From assembly GCA_020054325.1 (NCBI GenBank), contig JAGVLG010000062.1, positions 1-50,104 of the forward strand: a stretch of DNA of 50,104 nucleotides, in the 5' to 3' direction. Shown one piece after another: positions 39,512-48,299 of the stretch. The notes beneath the pieces are model-generated. The model did no database searches, had not been told where the DNA came from, and saw nothing but the letters and a program-made list of their open reading frames with translations. The number at the start of each line of letters is the position of its first letter. Within the stretch, counting starts at the first letter, position 1. The position numbers and the translations under genes were made by a program. The stretch is from Gammaproteobacteria bacterium (lineage in GTDB: Bacteria > Pseudomonadota > Gammaproteobacteria > UBA6186 > Azoamicaceae).

Positions 39512-39835
39512 ATGAGTGAACTGCAAGCAGTATCTGATCAAGATTTTGAATCAGAAGTTTTACAAGCTAAATCTCCGGTATTGGTAGATTTTTGGGCAAC
39601 TTGGTGTGGTCCGTGTCGACAAATTGCACCAATTTTGGATTCTGTAGCACTAGATTTTAAAGATAAAGTTAAATTCGTTAAAATGGACGTTACTGGTCAA
39701 AACACACCGGCAAAATATAACATTCGCGGCATACCAACGATTATACTTTTTGTAGATGGCAGTCCAGTTGCAACCCATGTTGGTGGCGATTTAACTAAAA
39801 CCTCTCTCACTGCATTTATAAACGATAATTTGTAA
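39512..39835 (+). CDS. trxA: Thioredoxin
   Basis: 107 residues. Active site WCGPC in [16 protein letters not shown], cis-Pro in [13 protein letters not shown] general cytoplasmic protein-disulfide reductase. Followed by rho 44 bp downstream, the conserved gammaproteobacterial order. A copy of the structured repeat lies in its upstream region. Confidence 0.98.
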   Translation: MSELQAVSDQDFESEVLQAKSPVLVDFWATWCGPCRQIAPILDSVALDFKDKVKFVKMDVTGQNTPAKYNIRGIPTIILFVDGSPVATHVGGDLTKTSLTAFINDNL

Positions 39836-39879
39836 TTAACCCTTCCCTTCAACCCCAACCCAAAGTCAAAAAAATCATC

Positions 39880-41145
39880 ATGAATCTAACTGAAATTAAA
39901 AAGAAAACTAATCAAGAACTTATCGATTTAGCAACATCATTTGGTATAGATGATGTAGGTCGTGCGACTAGAAAGGAAATTATCTTTGCTCTTTTAAAAG
40001 CGCAAGCCAAAAAAGGCGAAGATATACACGGCGATGGTGTATTAGAAATATTACCAGATGGCTTTGGATTTTTACGCTCTGCCGATGGTTCATACTTAGC
40101 CGGCCCAGATGATATTTATGTATCACCAAGCCAAATCCGACGTTTTGCATTACGAACTGGCGATGAAATTCGTGGTAAAATTCGCCCGCCTAAAGAGGGT
40201 GAACGATATTTTGCATTATTAAAAGTAGACACTATTAATTCTGAATTGCCAGAAGTAACTAAAAACAAAATTGCATTCGAAAACTTAACGCCGTTACACC
40301 CTACTGAAAGATTAAAGCTTGAAGTCGGTAATGGTAGTACCGAAGATCTAACTGCCAGGGTAATTGAATTAGTTGCCCCTATTGGTAAAGGGCAACGTGG
40401 TTTGATTGTATCACCTCCCAAAGCTGGTAAAACAGTAATGCTGCAAAACATTGCACACTCCCTACTAGCCAATCAACCTGAATGCCATTTGATTGTGTTA
40501 CTAATTGATGAGCGCCCTGAAGAAGTAACTGAAATGGCTCGCTCGGTACGTGGTGAAGTAATAGCTAGTACTTTCGATGAACCAGCCAGCCGCCATGTGC
40601 AAGTAGCAGAAATGGTAATCGAGCGCGCTAAACGTCTAGTTGAACATAAGCGTGATGTTATCATTCTTTTAGATTCCATAACTCGTTTAGCCCGGGCTTA
40701 CAACACTGTGGTCCCAGCTTCTGGAAAGGTATTAACAGGTGGTGTCGATGCAAATGCGCTACAGCGTCCAAAAAGGTTCTTTGGTGCTGCGCGTAATGTC
40801 GAAGAAGGCGGCAGTTTAACTATTATTGCGACTGCACTTATTGATACCGGCTCTAAGATGGATGAAGTGATTTATGAAGAATTCAAGGGGACTGGTAACC
40901 TTGAACTACATCTCGATCGTCGCATTTCGCAAAAACGTATTTATCCATCTATTAATATTGCTCCATCTGGCACGCGTCGCGAAGAATTATTGGTGACACC
41001 AGAAGAGCTAGAAAAGATGTGGATTTTGCGCAAGATATTAAACAACATGGATGAGCTAGCAGCAATAGAATTCTTAATTGAACATCTCAAAGATACTAAG
41101 ACTAACGAGGAGTTCTTTATGGCAATGAAACGCGGCAAACAGTAA
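39880..41145 (+). CDS. rho: Transcription termination factor Rho
   Basis: 421 residues (E. coli 419). N-terminal helical domain starting [21 protein letters not shown]-binding cold-shock-like domain ([30 protein letters not shown]), Walker [11 protein letters not shown], Walker [17 protein letters not shown] and the Q/R-loop regions. Rho is the RNA-dependent helicase that ends transcription. Its stop TAA shares one base with the ATG of the next gene. Confidence 0.98.
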   Translation: MNLTEIKKKTNQELIDLATSFGIDDVGRATRKEIIFALLKAQAKKGEDIHGDGVLEILPDGFGFLRSADGSYLAGPDDIYVSPSQIRRFALRTGDEIRGKIRPPKEGERYFALLKVDTINSELPEVTKNKIAFENLTPLHPTERLKLEVGNGSTEDLTARVIELVAPIGKGQRGLIVSPPKAGKTVMLQNIAHSLLANQPECHLIVLLIDERPEEVTEMARSVRGEVIASTFDEPASRHVQVAEMVIERAKRLVEHKRDVIILLDSITRLARAYNTVVPASGKVLTGGVDANALQRPKRFFGAARNVEEGGSLTIIATALIDTGSKMDEVIYEEFKGTGNLELHLDRRISQKRIYPSINIAPSGTRREELLVTPEELEKMWILRKILNNMDELAAIEFLIEHLKDTKTNEEFFMAMKRGKQ

Positions 41146-41726
41146 TGGAAAAAGATCAGCATTTTGATACACTTGCTGAATTCCATTTTCATAATCCAGA
41201 TAATGCGGCTTATGCAACAATTGCGCATTTAGTTACGCTGTTAGAGCAAGGGGAAACAGGCTCTGATCGTGCAACTATATTGCGCAGTATTGCTGATCTA
41301 ATCGGAGATGCAGAAGCACTGCATATTCTACAAATAGCATGTAGAAAATTGCATGTAGATTATCTAAAACTAATTAATGAATGTCAGAGCATAGCAGGTA
41401 GCCATATAATAGCTCCGCGCTTATTAATGTACCTAATTTGTCTGCCGATCCCGTATATATCAGAAAAATTACAAGTGGATGAATATCGCGCCTCCCAATT
41501 ACTAGATGAACTCCGTAGGAACTTTATTATTGATGATCCGATAAAGTGGTTAAAACTTTTATTAGAATTAATAGAGCAGGAGCGCCTGCATTATGCCAAA
41601 CAAAAGGAAGATCTACTGCATGGTCTAGCTGTAACTACTCAACCTGTCGATACTGCTGAAGAGCGCAAATTACGCGAGCGACGCTTAAATCCGCTAATTA
41701 AAGCACCGACTATTACCGAAGAGTAA
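41145..41726 (+). CDS. Hypothetical helical protein coupled to rho
   Basis: 193 residues, not recognised. Almost entirely helical, with an HTH-like helix pair (ISEKLQVDEYRASQLLDELRR) and a charged basic C-terminus (EERKLRERRLNPLIKAP). No signal peptide. The start overlaps the rho stop by one base, so translation is coupled. A decayed, internally deleted copy of this gene lies ~1 kb downstream (42374-42518). Confidence 0.65.
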   Translation: MEKDQHFDTLAEFHFHNPDNAAYATIAHLVTLLEQGETGSDRATILRSIADLIGDAEALHILQIACRKLHVDYLKLINECQSIAGSHIIAPRLLMYLICLPIPYISEKLQVDEYRASQLLDELRRNFIIDDPIKWLKLLLELIEQERLHYAKQKEDLLHGLAVTTQPVDTAEERKLRERRLNPLIKAPTITEE

Positions 41727-41748
41727 CTAATAGCTTTGTCTTAATGAT

Positions 41749-41780
41749 CCCGGATTTTTGTACTACTTAAAAAATCCGGG
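41749..41780. terminator. Hairpin between convergent genes
   Basis: CCCGGATTTTT and AAAAATCCGGG form perfect 11-bp arms around a 10-base loop, between the gene ending at 41726 and the reverse gene ending at 41806. Being symmetrical with internal A/T runs it could end transcripts from both sides. Confidence 0.5.
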
Positions 41781-41805
41781 GAGTAGTCTATGCTGAGCTA
41801 CCTCA

Positions 41806-42270
41806 TCATGTGAATTTAGGCGGCGGGACTACTTGTAATTGATTAGTAGTAGGTGCCGAACCATAAAAAAGTTTGGAAAAAATAACTCGCAACATCGCAT
41901 CAGCAATACTGCCACCAAGCATGGCTACTGCTCCGGTTAAAGCAATTTCAAATAATTGGCGATTTTCTAAACTCCCGGAATTACAAGAGCGTACTTCAGC
42001 AGGTCCTTTAAAAATTAATTCGTTCTTTCTAATAACCGGCGGACGATCTGATGGTCGATACATAACTGTGGTTTCGTCTGGGCAATTGGCAGTATAAACA
42101 CAATAATGTCTGCCACTATCCCCGATTTCGTAAGAAAGCCTAGCGTCTTTGCAAACACCAGAAGGATCCTCTGGGACTAAACATGAATATTGACTCGAAT
42201 CTGCTTTTACTAGTGAAACGTACGCTAGCGAAGCAAGCCCTAGCATTGAGTACAACATAGATAAGCGCAT
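41806..42270 (-). CDS. Secreted cysteine-containing hypothetical protein
   Basis: 154 residues. The N-terminal signal peptide ends near SLVKA; ATG 42258 is an alternative start. The mature part has five Cys (in SCLVP, VCKDA, YCVYTANC, SCNSG), suited to disulfides. A hydrophobic stretch (about 108-125) and a Pro-rich tail follow. No family is recognised. It lies between the gene after rho and that gene's decayed copy. Confidence 0.6.
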   Translation of the reverse strand: MRLSMLYSMLGLASLAYVSLVKADSSQYSCLVPEDPSGVCKDARLSYEIGDSGRHYCVYTANCPDETTVMYRPSDRPPVIRKNELIFKGPAEVRSCNSGSLENRQLFEIALTGAVAMLGGSIADAMLRVIFSKLFYGSAPTTNQLQVVPPPKFT

Positions 42271-42373
42271 ATCTATACCTCTTCTTTATGTAATAAGATT
42301 CAGATTATGCAGCTCGTATAATAAAAAAACAATCATTTTAAGTAAAAAATCGTAATTCTTAAATTCAGACGCT

Positions 42374-42518
42374 ATTTTCATAATCCAGATAATACAGCTT
42401 ATGCCATAATTGCGCCTTTAGTTAATAAATGCACCTAATTTGTACGCCGATCCCGTATACCAGAAAAATTACAAGTGGACGTATACCGATCCACACAATT
42501 ACTAGATGAGCTGCGTAG
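42374..42518 (+). pseudogene. Decayed partial duplicate of the gene after rho
   Basis: 42374-42424 aligns without gaps to 41185-41235 with about five differences. 42433-42518 aligns to 41431-41518 with a 2-bp deletion and several changes. The ~195 bp between those blocks in the parent are missing, so the copy is internally deleted, frameshifted and lacks both ends. It is clearly a remnant, and its similarity suggests a fairly recent duplication. Confidence 0.85.
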
Positions 42519-42554
42519 TTACCATAAAAAGTCTTATAATCGCACCCGGATCTA

Positions 42555-42917
42555 TCAAGGCTGCTGCCTAGGCCTAGCTATAGGTTTAGTGACCGAAAAC
42601 ATTGTTTTCGTGCTGTCAATATCTGCATAATTAAGCACCCATCCATTATCTAATATTAACTCTAATCTAATGAAACCATGAGCAGGGCTGCCGCCAAGCT
42701 TTTCGTGTACTAGGCAGTTGTTAACTTTACTCATAAAATCAGGATCGTAATTCCGACTGCCAGGTTCTTTACTACCTTCATAATCAAACCCTTGGTAAGT
42801 TCCCCTTGCTAAACTAATTATGCGATCTTTATATTCTGCCAGCACATCTGATAGCGTTAAAAATTCGCGCTTGTCTTGAGGTGGTACCTTGGTTTCTTCA
42901 AAAAATGCTCTAAACAT
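42555..42917 (-). CDS. Hypothetical protein, 120 residues
   Basis: Not recognised. A soluble charged protein without signal peptide. The N-terminal half is helical and the C-terminal half looks like a small beta sheet (AHGFIRLELILDNGWVLNYADI). It lies alone next to the decayed duplicate. Codon use resembles its neighbours. It may be a genuine orphan gene. Confidence 0.5.
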   Translation of the reverse strand: MFRAFFEETKVPPQDKREFLTLSDVLAEYKDRIISLARGTYQGFDYEGSKEPGSRNYDPDFMSKVNNCLVHEKLGGSPAHGFIRLELILDNGWVLNYADIDSTKTMFSVTKPIARPRQQP

Positions 42918-43001
42918 ATTATTATCTCCGCATTATCAATATTTAGTGGTTATCTTCCACTAGTTAAAAATCTTTACGAGGCTGCAGTGTCTGTTATACC
43001 A

Positions 43002-44207
43002 CTACTTCTGCGTAACCTCAAATGGCAAAACTGCTGCAAATTCTAGCAACCCAGTTTTATAGCAATCCAGTGCCTTTTGTTGCTCGCCCAAGAAACTTAA
43101 TAATCTACCTAGTTCTGCATAAGCATCTGCACTAGGTTGCAATTCCAAAGCAGCTTCTAAATAACTACGTGCTTTGCCCCAAAGTTTATTTGCCAGACAT
43201 AACCTTGCTAGTGTTAGCAGTAGAATCGGTTGATCTGGATGCGAACGTAACCAAGTTTCAGCAGTAGCAATTTGTCGCGAGAGATCATCCGTTACAGCCA
43301 AACCATATAACTTGACTAGTTCCAAATCCCACTGTTTTTTAAGAGCATTTCGAAGCACATGCTCTGCTTCATCGTCCGCCCCAAGTTTCAATAATAATTG
43401 CACGTATTGGGTAATTATCTCTGGCTGTTGTCTGGTATTTTTATGCAGCGCATCCCAATAAACTTGCAACCCAGCGCGGCCAGAGCGCTTTGCTTCCATG
43501 GAAAGTAGATTACTGTATGCCTTAGCTTCTAAAGAATTGATTTCTGCCCCAGGCAAAGCTTGGTACTTTTTGACCAGTGGCAATAATTTAATTAATTCCT
43601 GCCAATCAGCTTTGTAGCTATAAACTCTAGCAAGTAATTTTAAAACTACAATGTTATGCGGCGCAATTTTCTGCGCATCTTGTAAGGTTGCTAAGCTTTT
43701 GTCTAACTGCTCTTGTTTAATTTCTAATTCTGCTTGGGTAATTGCTACAGCAAGTTTGTATTCTGGATCAGCTTTATCAGCAGAATGCAGGTAATTATCG
43801 CGTCGATCAATTGCGCCTAATTCTTGCGCTGCTCGGGCTGCAGTTAGATAGTAATGTACTGGTATATCACTATGCTTAGCTGCCTTGACTAAATAATTTT
43901 CAGCATGACTCCAGTCACCAGCTACAAATGCTGCAAACCCGTTATTTGCATTTTTGGCAATCGCCTGAGCGGTTGAACCACTTAACCATTCTTTAAATTT
44001 GCGATAGCCTTTAACAATTGTCGCTAATAGGCTGAAAATTAAGCTTAAAGCAAAAACTACTAGAAAAATAGATACAACTGGTATCCATAACGGCATTTCA
44101 ATCAACTGATCTCGAAATGTAATTTGTAAGCTGCTTGGATTTTGCTCTAAGAAAAATCCCAACCATAAAGTAAACGCTAAGAATAAAATATAAAATAAAA
44201 TTCGCAT
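43002..44207 (-). CDS. hemY: HemY-like TPR membrane protein
   Basis: 401 residues from ATG 44207, with GGTGAG upstream. Two N-terminal membrane helices (LFYILFLAFTLWLGFFL and VVSIFLVVFALSLIFSLL) flank a short loop. A long helical TPR region follows (SYLEAALELQPSADAYAELGRLLSFLGEQQKALDCYKTGLL). HemY sits in the inner membrane and is linked to heme synthesis, without known catalysis. Last in the hemC–hemD–hemX–hemY set. Confidence 0.92.
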   Translation of the reverse strand: MRILFYILFLAFTLWLGFFLEQNPSSLQITFRDQLIEMPLWIPVVSIFLVVFALSLIFSLLATIVKGYRKFKEWLSGSTAQAIAKNANNGFAAFVAGDWSHAENYLVKAAKHSDIPVHYYLTAARAAQELGAIDRRDNYLHSADKADPEYKLAVAITQAELEIKQEQLDKSLATLQDAQKIAPHNIVVLKLLARVYSYKADWQELIKLLPLVKKYQALPGAEINSLEAKAYSNLLSMEAKRSGRAGLQVYWDALHKNTRQQPEIITQYVQLLLKLGADDEAEHVLRNALKKQWDLELVKLYGLAVTDDLSRQIATAETWLRSHPDQPILLLTLARLCLANKLWGKARSYLEAALELQPSADAYAELGRLLSFLGEQQKALDCYKTGLLEFAAVLPFEVTQK

Positions 44208-44211
44208 AATC

Positions 44212-45147
44212 TCACCCAACTAAAAGTGCTTGTAAGGCATTAACAGTATCTTGTAAATTTGGCAAAACTGGATGTATCTGTAATGCAGCCAGCTCGGTTA
44301 AAATTTGACTGAATTTTTCAACATTTGGATTAGCACCATTAAATGCTTGTCTTATTAGAGTCTGTAATTCATTGATTGTATACTGATAAACATTCGCATC
44401 CCCATAATAAACTGACCAGCGCAACTCTTCTAAGAGTAAGCTAAATCTTGCACGCTTGTATTCATTATTTGTAAAGGCATGCTCTAAATCTGCTTCACTT
44501 TTCTTGCGAATCTTTATGGAACTCTTAATATTGTTAAAAGTTTGTGACAGAATTTGTTGCCATTGTGGCGTTGCAGTCTTTTCACTTAATACAGTGGTGT
44601 CTTTATGAGGCGTTGTAATCGGACGTATAATGACTTTCTGTGGCTTACCCTTAACTTCTAATACTTTAACTAAGCTTTCTAAAGTTGCAATCTTAGCAAT
44701 AATCGTAGTGTAATCCTGATAATTAATAGCACTTAATTTTTGTTGATCTACCTCTAACATTATACGAATTTTATCAACAGCCGGATCCTTGATATCGCTA
44801 ATACCATCCTGTGCTGCTTGTAATAATTGCATAGCCAATGGGACATTACGAGTGGTTTGCAAAGAATCAGCCGCCAATTTAGTTAATCTAAACGCGCGCT
44901 GAATTTCATTCTGATGCTGCGCAGTGAGCTCCTGTTGCGAATGTTGCGATATATTACTGATCTCTTGTTGTATCGCATCCATACGATTGTTTAACACAAC
45001 CGCTTGCCGATGTAGCTGGGTAGTGTCCTTTGTAATTTGCAGCCAATATTTTGTTAAAAATATCGCCCCAGCGGCAATTACCAACAAAGCCACCAATAAA
45101 ATCCACAAATTTTTATAACTTCTTTTATTTGTACTACTTTCTGTCAT
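44212..45147 (-). CDS. hemX: HemX-like membrane protein
   Basis: 311 residues from ATG 45147. One membrane helix near the N-terminus (LWILLVALLVIAAGAIFL) is followed by a long periplasmic helical/coiled-coil region (LNNRMDAIQQEISNISQHS). It lacks the methyltransferase domain that is fused to HemX in some bacteria. Function unclear; it belongs to the hem operon by position. The start lies inside the end of hemD. Confidence 0.9.
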   Translation of the reverse strand: MTESSTNKRSYKNLWILLVALLVIAAGAIFLTKYWLQITKDTTQLHRQAVVLNNRMDAIQQEISNISQHSQQELTAQHQNEIQRAFRLTKLAADSLQTTRNVPLAMQLLQAAQDGISDIKDPAVDKIRIMLEVDQQKLSAINYQDYTTIIAKIATLESLVKVLEVKGKPQKVIIRPITTPHKDTTVLSEKTATPQWQQILSQTFNNIKSSIKIRKKSEADLEHAFTNNEYKRARFSLLLEELRWSVYYGDANVYQYTINELQTLIRQAFNGANPNVEKFSQILTELAALQIHPVLPNLQDTVNALQALLVG

Positions 45148-45922
45148 CGTGTTGCCTTTGTTGCCAGTCAATTAATCCTGAAATAATATCCGCCTCCGAT
45201 ACACCCCTACTAGTATATACGTTTATAAAACCCATTTCGAGTGCTGCCGCAGCTATTCTGGGACTTATTACCAGTAGCGGCAAATTATCCAGTGAGAGCT
45301 GGTATGTTGTGCCAAATTCTTTTAAGTGCAACAAGCTAGTCACGCAAGTTATTACCATGATATCTGTTTTGGTATTTAATTCCAAAAATAATTGTAATTG
45401 CGCTGTATTGAAATTTGGTTTACAACGTTCGTACACTGCACAAATCTGTGGTCTAGCACCATTTTCGTGCAAAAGTCTGGACAAATCTTGATCTCCTCCA
45501 ACCCCAGTTAAAACTAATACTCGAGCCCCTTCCAATTTGAAGGCTTGGTGTTGCAGCTCATGCAGCAATGCAGTGCTATTAAAGGGAGGCTGTGCCGCGC
45601 AAATCCAACTTGGAACTTGTAAATTTTGCAAAAATTTTGCACTAGCTGGTCCGATACACCCCCATGTTAGCTTGCGGCAAATTTCTAATGGCAACAATGG
45701 TAAGAATAATTCAGCAGCATTTCGACTTACCAGTATAACTAAGTCGAAGTTTGGTAAAGTGGCTACGGTTTGTTGCAGCAGCGCTTTATTTAGTAGTGGT
45801 TTAATTTCAAACAATGGCAAAGACTCTGTTTGCCAACGCATTTGCTGCAGCTCTTGTAATAACAATTGATTTTGAGCCGTCGGACGGGTTAATAACACTC
45901 TAAGATTTACAGCATTACTCAT
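45134..45922 (-). CDS. hemD: Uroporphyrinogen-III synthase
   Basis: 262 residues from ATG 45922, whose ATGA overlaps the hemC stop. Sequence is poorly conserved, as usual for HemD: VLLTRPTAQNQLLLQEL at the start, LVSRNAAELFLP, CIGPASAKFL and VLTGVGGDQDL are recognisable family positions. It inverts ring D and closes hydroxymethylbilane to uroporphyrinogen III, directly after HemC. Confidence 0.93.
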   Translation of the reverse strand: MSNAVNLRVLLTRPTAQNQLLLQELQQMRWQTESLPLFEIKPLLNKALLQQTVATLPNFDLVILVSRNAAELFLPLLPLEICRKLTWGCIGPASAKFLQNLQVPSWICAAQPPFNSTALLHELQHQAFKLEGARVLVLTGVGGDQDLSRLLHENGARPQICAVYERCKPNFNTAQLQLFLELNTKTDIMVITCVTSLLHLKEFGTTYQLSLDNLPLLVISPRIAAAALEMGFINVYTSRGVSEADIISGLIDWQQRQHDDRK

Positions 45923-46860
45923 AGTTGCCCAGAACACTTGAGGTCACTAATTATCCTAGCGGCACCCTGTTTTATTAATTGCTGCGCAACTTCCTGGCCT
46001 ATTCGCGCAGCCTCTTCTGGCTTGCCGTGATGTTGGGCCCGGTAAATTATGCTGCCATCCGGTGCTGACACAAGACCGTGCAATGTAAGCAAGTCGTTCT
46101 GTATGGTAGCATAGCCAGCAACCGGAGCCTGGCAACCTCCATCCAATATTTTATTCATTGTGCGCTCTGCTAACACACAGGTTGCTGAAGCTAAGTTATT
46201 TAATGGTGAAATTAGTTCTGCGATTTCTAAAGCATCACTCCTATACTCAATACCTAATGCCCCCTGCCCGACTGCAGGCAGCATTTGCGTTGTAGCCAGT
46301 GGATGTTGCAACCACTGTGATAATCCTAAGCGAGTTAAACCAGCTGCAGCTAATATAATCGCTCCATACTCGCCGTTAACCATTTTTTTAATACGCGTTT
46401 CTACGTTACCGCGTAGCGTAGCTACTTTTAGATCTTTACGCACAGCCAGTATTTGTGCCTGGCGCCTTAAACTCGAAGACCCAATTACAGAACCAGGCGG
46501 TAAGCTCGCAATATCATAATTTCCCGTAGTACAAATTACATCGCGCGGATCTTCTCGTGCTAAAATTGCTCCAAGCTGTAATCCTGGTGGTAACTCTGCC
46601 GGCACATCTTTCATAGAATGCACAGCTATATCTGCTCGTTGCTCTAATAAACAGTTTTCTAACTCTTTTACGAATAAACCTTTACCTCCAATTTTATTCA
46701 GCGGCGTATTTAAAATCTCATCGCCGACGGTAGTAATTCCAATAATTTCGATTTGAAGCCCAGGGTGAAAACGTCTCAATTGTGTCGCTACTATTTCAGC
46801 TTGTGCTAATGCCAAGCGACTTTTACGCGATACGATTCTTAAAGTTTTTTTTATTTGCAT
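45919..46860 (-). CDS. hemC: Porphobilinogen deaminase
   Basis: 313 residues. RIVSRKSRLALAQAE, GGKGLFVKELE, HSMKDVPAELPPGL and the cofactor-binding Cys in LDGGCQAPVAGYA are all present. It polymerises four porphobilinogens into hydroxymethylbilane. The start overlaps the end of the AlgR-like gene by 10 bp, as in Pseudomonas where algR precedes hemC. Confidence 0.97.
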   Translation of the reverse strand: MQIKKTLRIVSRKSRLALAQAEIVATQLRRFHPGLQIEIIGITTVGDEILNTPLNKIGGKGLFVKELENCLLEQRADIAVHSMKDVPAELPPGLQLGAILAREDPRDVICTTGNYDIASLPPGSVIGSSSLRRQAQILAVRKDLKVATLRGNVETRIKKMVNGEYGAIILAAAGLTRLGLSQWLQHPLATTQMLPAVGQGALGIEYRSDALEIAELISPLNNLASATCVLAERTMNKILDGGCQAPVAGYATIQNDLLTLHGLVSAPDGSIIYRAQHHGKPEEAARIGQEVAQQLIKQGAARIISDLKCSGQL

Positions 46861-47393
46861 AATAATACTTTACGCACCTTGGGCAATTGGCGCCGACTTA
46901 CTACAAATTCGTCAGCAATATCGCGTAGTTTAATTAAATACTGCCCTGCTTCGTTTTTGTATAAACTATCTATTTTATTGATTGCTACTAAAGTTTTACG
47001 ATGGATCCGCACAAATTGTTTAAATTCTACTTCAAGACTGCTTAACGTATCTTCAATTAATAATTCGCCTCTATTATGATGCGCAGTTACATACTTATCA
47101 CCAGCCTGAAAATAATTTACTTCAGCAATTGGCAATAATTGGATCCCTTGGTGCGTACTTGCAGTTAGCATATCGCGCGGTTCATTAACGCCTGAAGTAT
47201 AATGTTGATAAATTAAAGCTGCTGTTTTAGCACTGTTTAAGACCAAATCTGGATTATACTTGCGTATTGCTTTAATAACTTCCTGCCCTGGAGCACACTT
47301 TGCCACAATATTTATCGGCAATTTTATACACATCTGCAAAAAGGCTACATCCTGCAACTGTTTTTCATCTGCCACCAAAATTACGTTAATCAT
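46851..47393 (-). CDS. LytTR DNA-binding protein, degenerate AlgR homologue
   Basis: 180 residues against about 248 in AlgR. The C-terminal LytTR domain (about 75-180) is good: INYF-type core AEVNYFQAGDKYVTAHH, LLIEDTLSSLE, FVRIHRKTLVAINKI. The N-terminal receiver is cut to ~65 residues. PDLVLNSAK replaces the PDxVLLDI motif, so the phospho-accepting Asp is gone, as are the Thr and Lys positions. Probably a phosphorylation-independent regulator. It lies just ahead of hemC, the position of algR in other species. Confidence 0.85.
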   Translation of the reverse strand: MINVILVADEKQLQDVAFLQMCIKLPINIVAKCAPGQEVIKAIRKYNPDLVLNSAKTAALIYQHYTSGVNEPRDMLTASTHQGIQLLPIAEVNYFQAGDKYVTAHHNRGELLIEDTLSSLEVEFKQFVRIHRKTLVAINKIDSLYKNEAGQYLIKLRDIADEFVVSRRQLPKVRKVLLCK

Positions 47394-48054
47394 AATTTAA
47401 ACATTCACGTAAAAATGCACCTATATGCACAATTTCTTCATCGATAACAGTATGTGCAATTGAATAAGTATGCATATTTACATTGTAATTGTTATCCATT
47501 AAAAATTGAGCTGCATTTTTTCCAATCTGTAATGGAACTACTGGATCAAAAATGCCGTGCGCCATAAATATAGGCGTATCTCGATTGGCGAAATGTTTTT
47601 CTGCAACAAAAGTTTCTTGGACTGGCAAATATCCTGAGAGTGCGACTATACCTCCAAGTTTAAGCGGGTATCTTAATCCGCTATATAATGCCATAGCAGC
47701 CCCTTGCGAAAATCCAGCCAAAATGATTCGTTCACTCGGAATGCCACAATCTAATTCTTGTTGTATCAAGCCTAGCAAGATCTTCTCAGAATCTGCTATT
47801 CCTTGCTGGTCTTCTTTACGTACCATGCTCAAATCAAAAATATCATACCAGGCACGCATCCGCATACCATTGTTGATTGTTATCGAACGATGTGGGGCAT
47901 TTGGGAAAATAAACCGCACCTTATGATTCGGCGGCAACCTGAGATAATCAACGATGCCAACAAAATCACTACTATCAGCACCTAACCCATGTAACCAAAT
48001 TACAGCGGCATCTGCTTTTGAGCTCGGTTCAACTACCGTGAATTCGTTAGACAT
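47386..48054 (-). CDS. Carboxylesterase/phospholipase-family hydrolase
   Basis: 222 residues, normal for the family. Oxyanion region VIWLHGLGADSSDF, nucleophile elbow GFSQGAAMALY, Asp in HGIFDPVVP and His in SIAHTV. Such cytoplasmic enzymes cleave short acyl esters or lysophospholipids, and some are protein depalmitoylases. Its end overlaps the AlgR-like gene by 8 bp. Confidence 0.92.
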   Translation of the reverse strand: MSNEFTVVEPSSKADAAVIWLHGLGADSSDFVGIVDYLRLPPNHKVRFIFPNAPHRSITINNGMRMRAWYDIFDLSMVRKEDQQGIADSEKILLGLIQQELDCGIPSERIILAGFSQGAAMALYSGLRYPLKLGGIVALSGYLPVQETFVAEKHFANRDTPIFMAHGIFDPVVPLQIGKNAAQFLMDNNYNVNMHTYSIAHTVIDEEIVHIGAFLRECLNYD

Positions 48055-48173
48055 TTAAAGTCTCCATCCCTTAAAATAATGTTATCGGTTACAATGATAC
48101 CTGTTTGGAGAGAATAATTTAAGATATACTTATAGTCATTGCCATTTTTTAACATATTTTTATAAGTGACCCA

Positions 48174-48299
48174 ATGAATTTTAAATATCTTACCGCAATA
48201 TGTCTAATTTTATGTTGTTGCGTAATTTCTGCCTGTGGGCAAAGTGGGCCATTATATTTACCAGCTGAACCTGAGGCTAAGGCACACCATGATTGTTAA
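48174..48299 (+). CDS. lptM: LPS translocon maturation lipoprotein LptM (YifL)
   Basis: 41 residues. Signal peptide II with lipobox ISAC (Cys21), followed by the LptM hallmark CGQSGPLYLP. LptM stabilises correct disulfide formation in the LptDE outer-membrane LPS translocon. Its last 11 bp overlap dapF, as lptM/yifL precedes dapF in E. coli. It is a complete small gene that is easy to miss. Confidence 0.9.
   Translation: MNFKYLTAICLILCCCVISACGQSGPLYLPAEPEAKAHHDC

Noticed and set aside
39350-39541. Reverse-strand 63-codon frame over the structured repeat before trxA
   Set aside because: It covers the repeat and the trxA start, has no SD or recognisable domain, and the covarying stems explain the conservation better.
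42374-42518. A second functional gene similar to the rho-linked protein
   Set aside because: Both ends and the middle are missing and the frame is broken, so it is a remnant.
48235-48288. GTG start giving an 18-residue longer DapF
   Set aside because: The extension lies inside the lptM reading frame, and family alignment begins at MIVNFTKMHG (ATG 48289).
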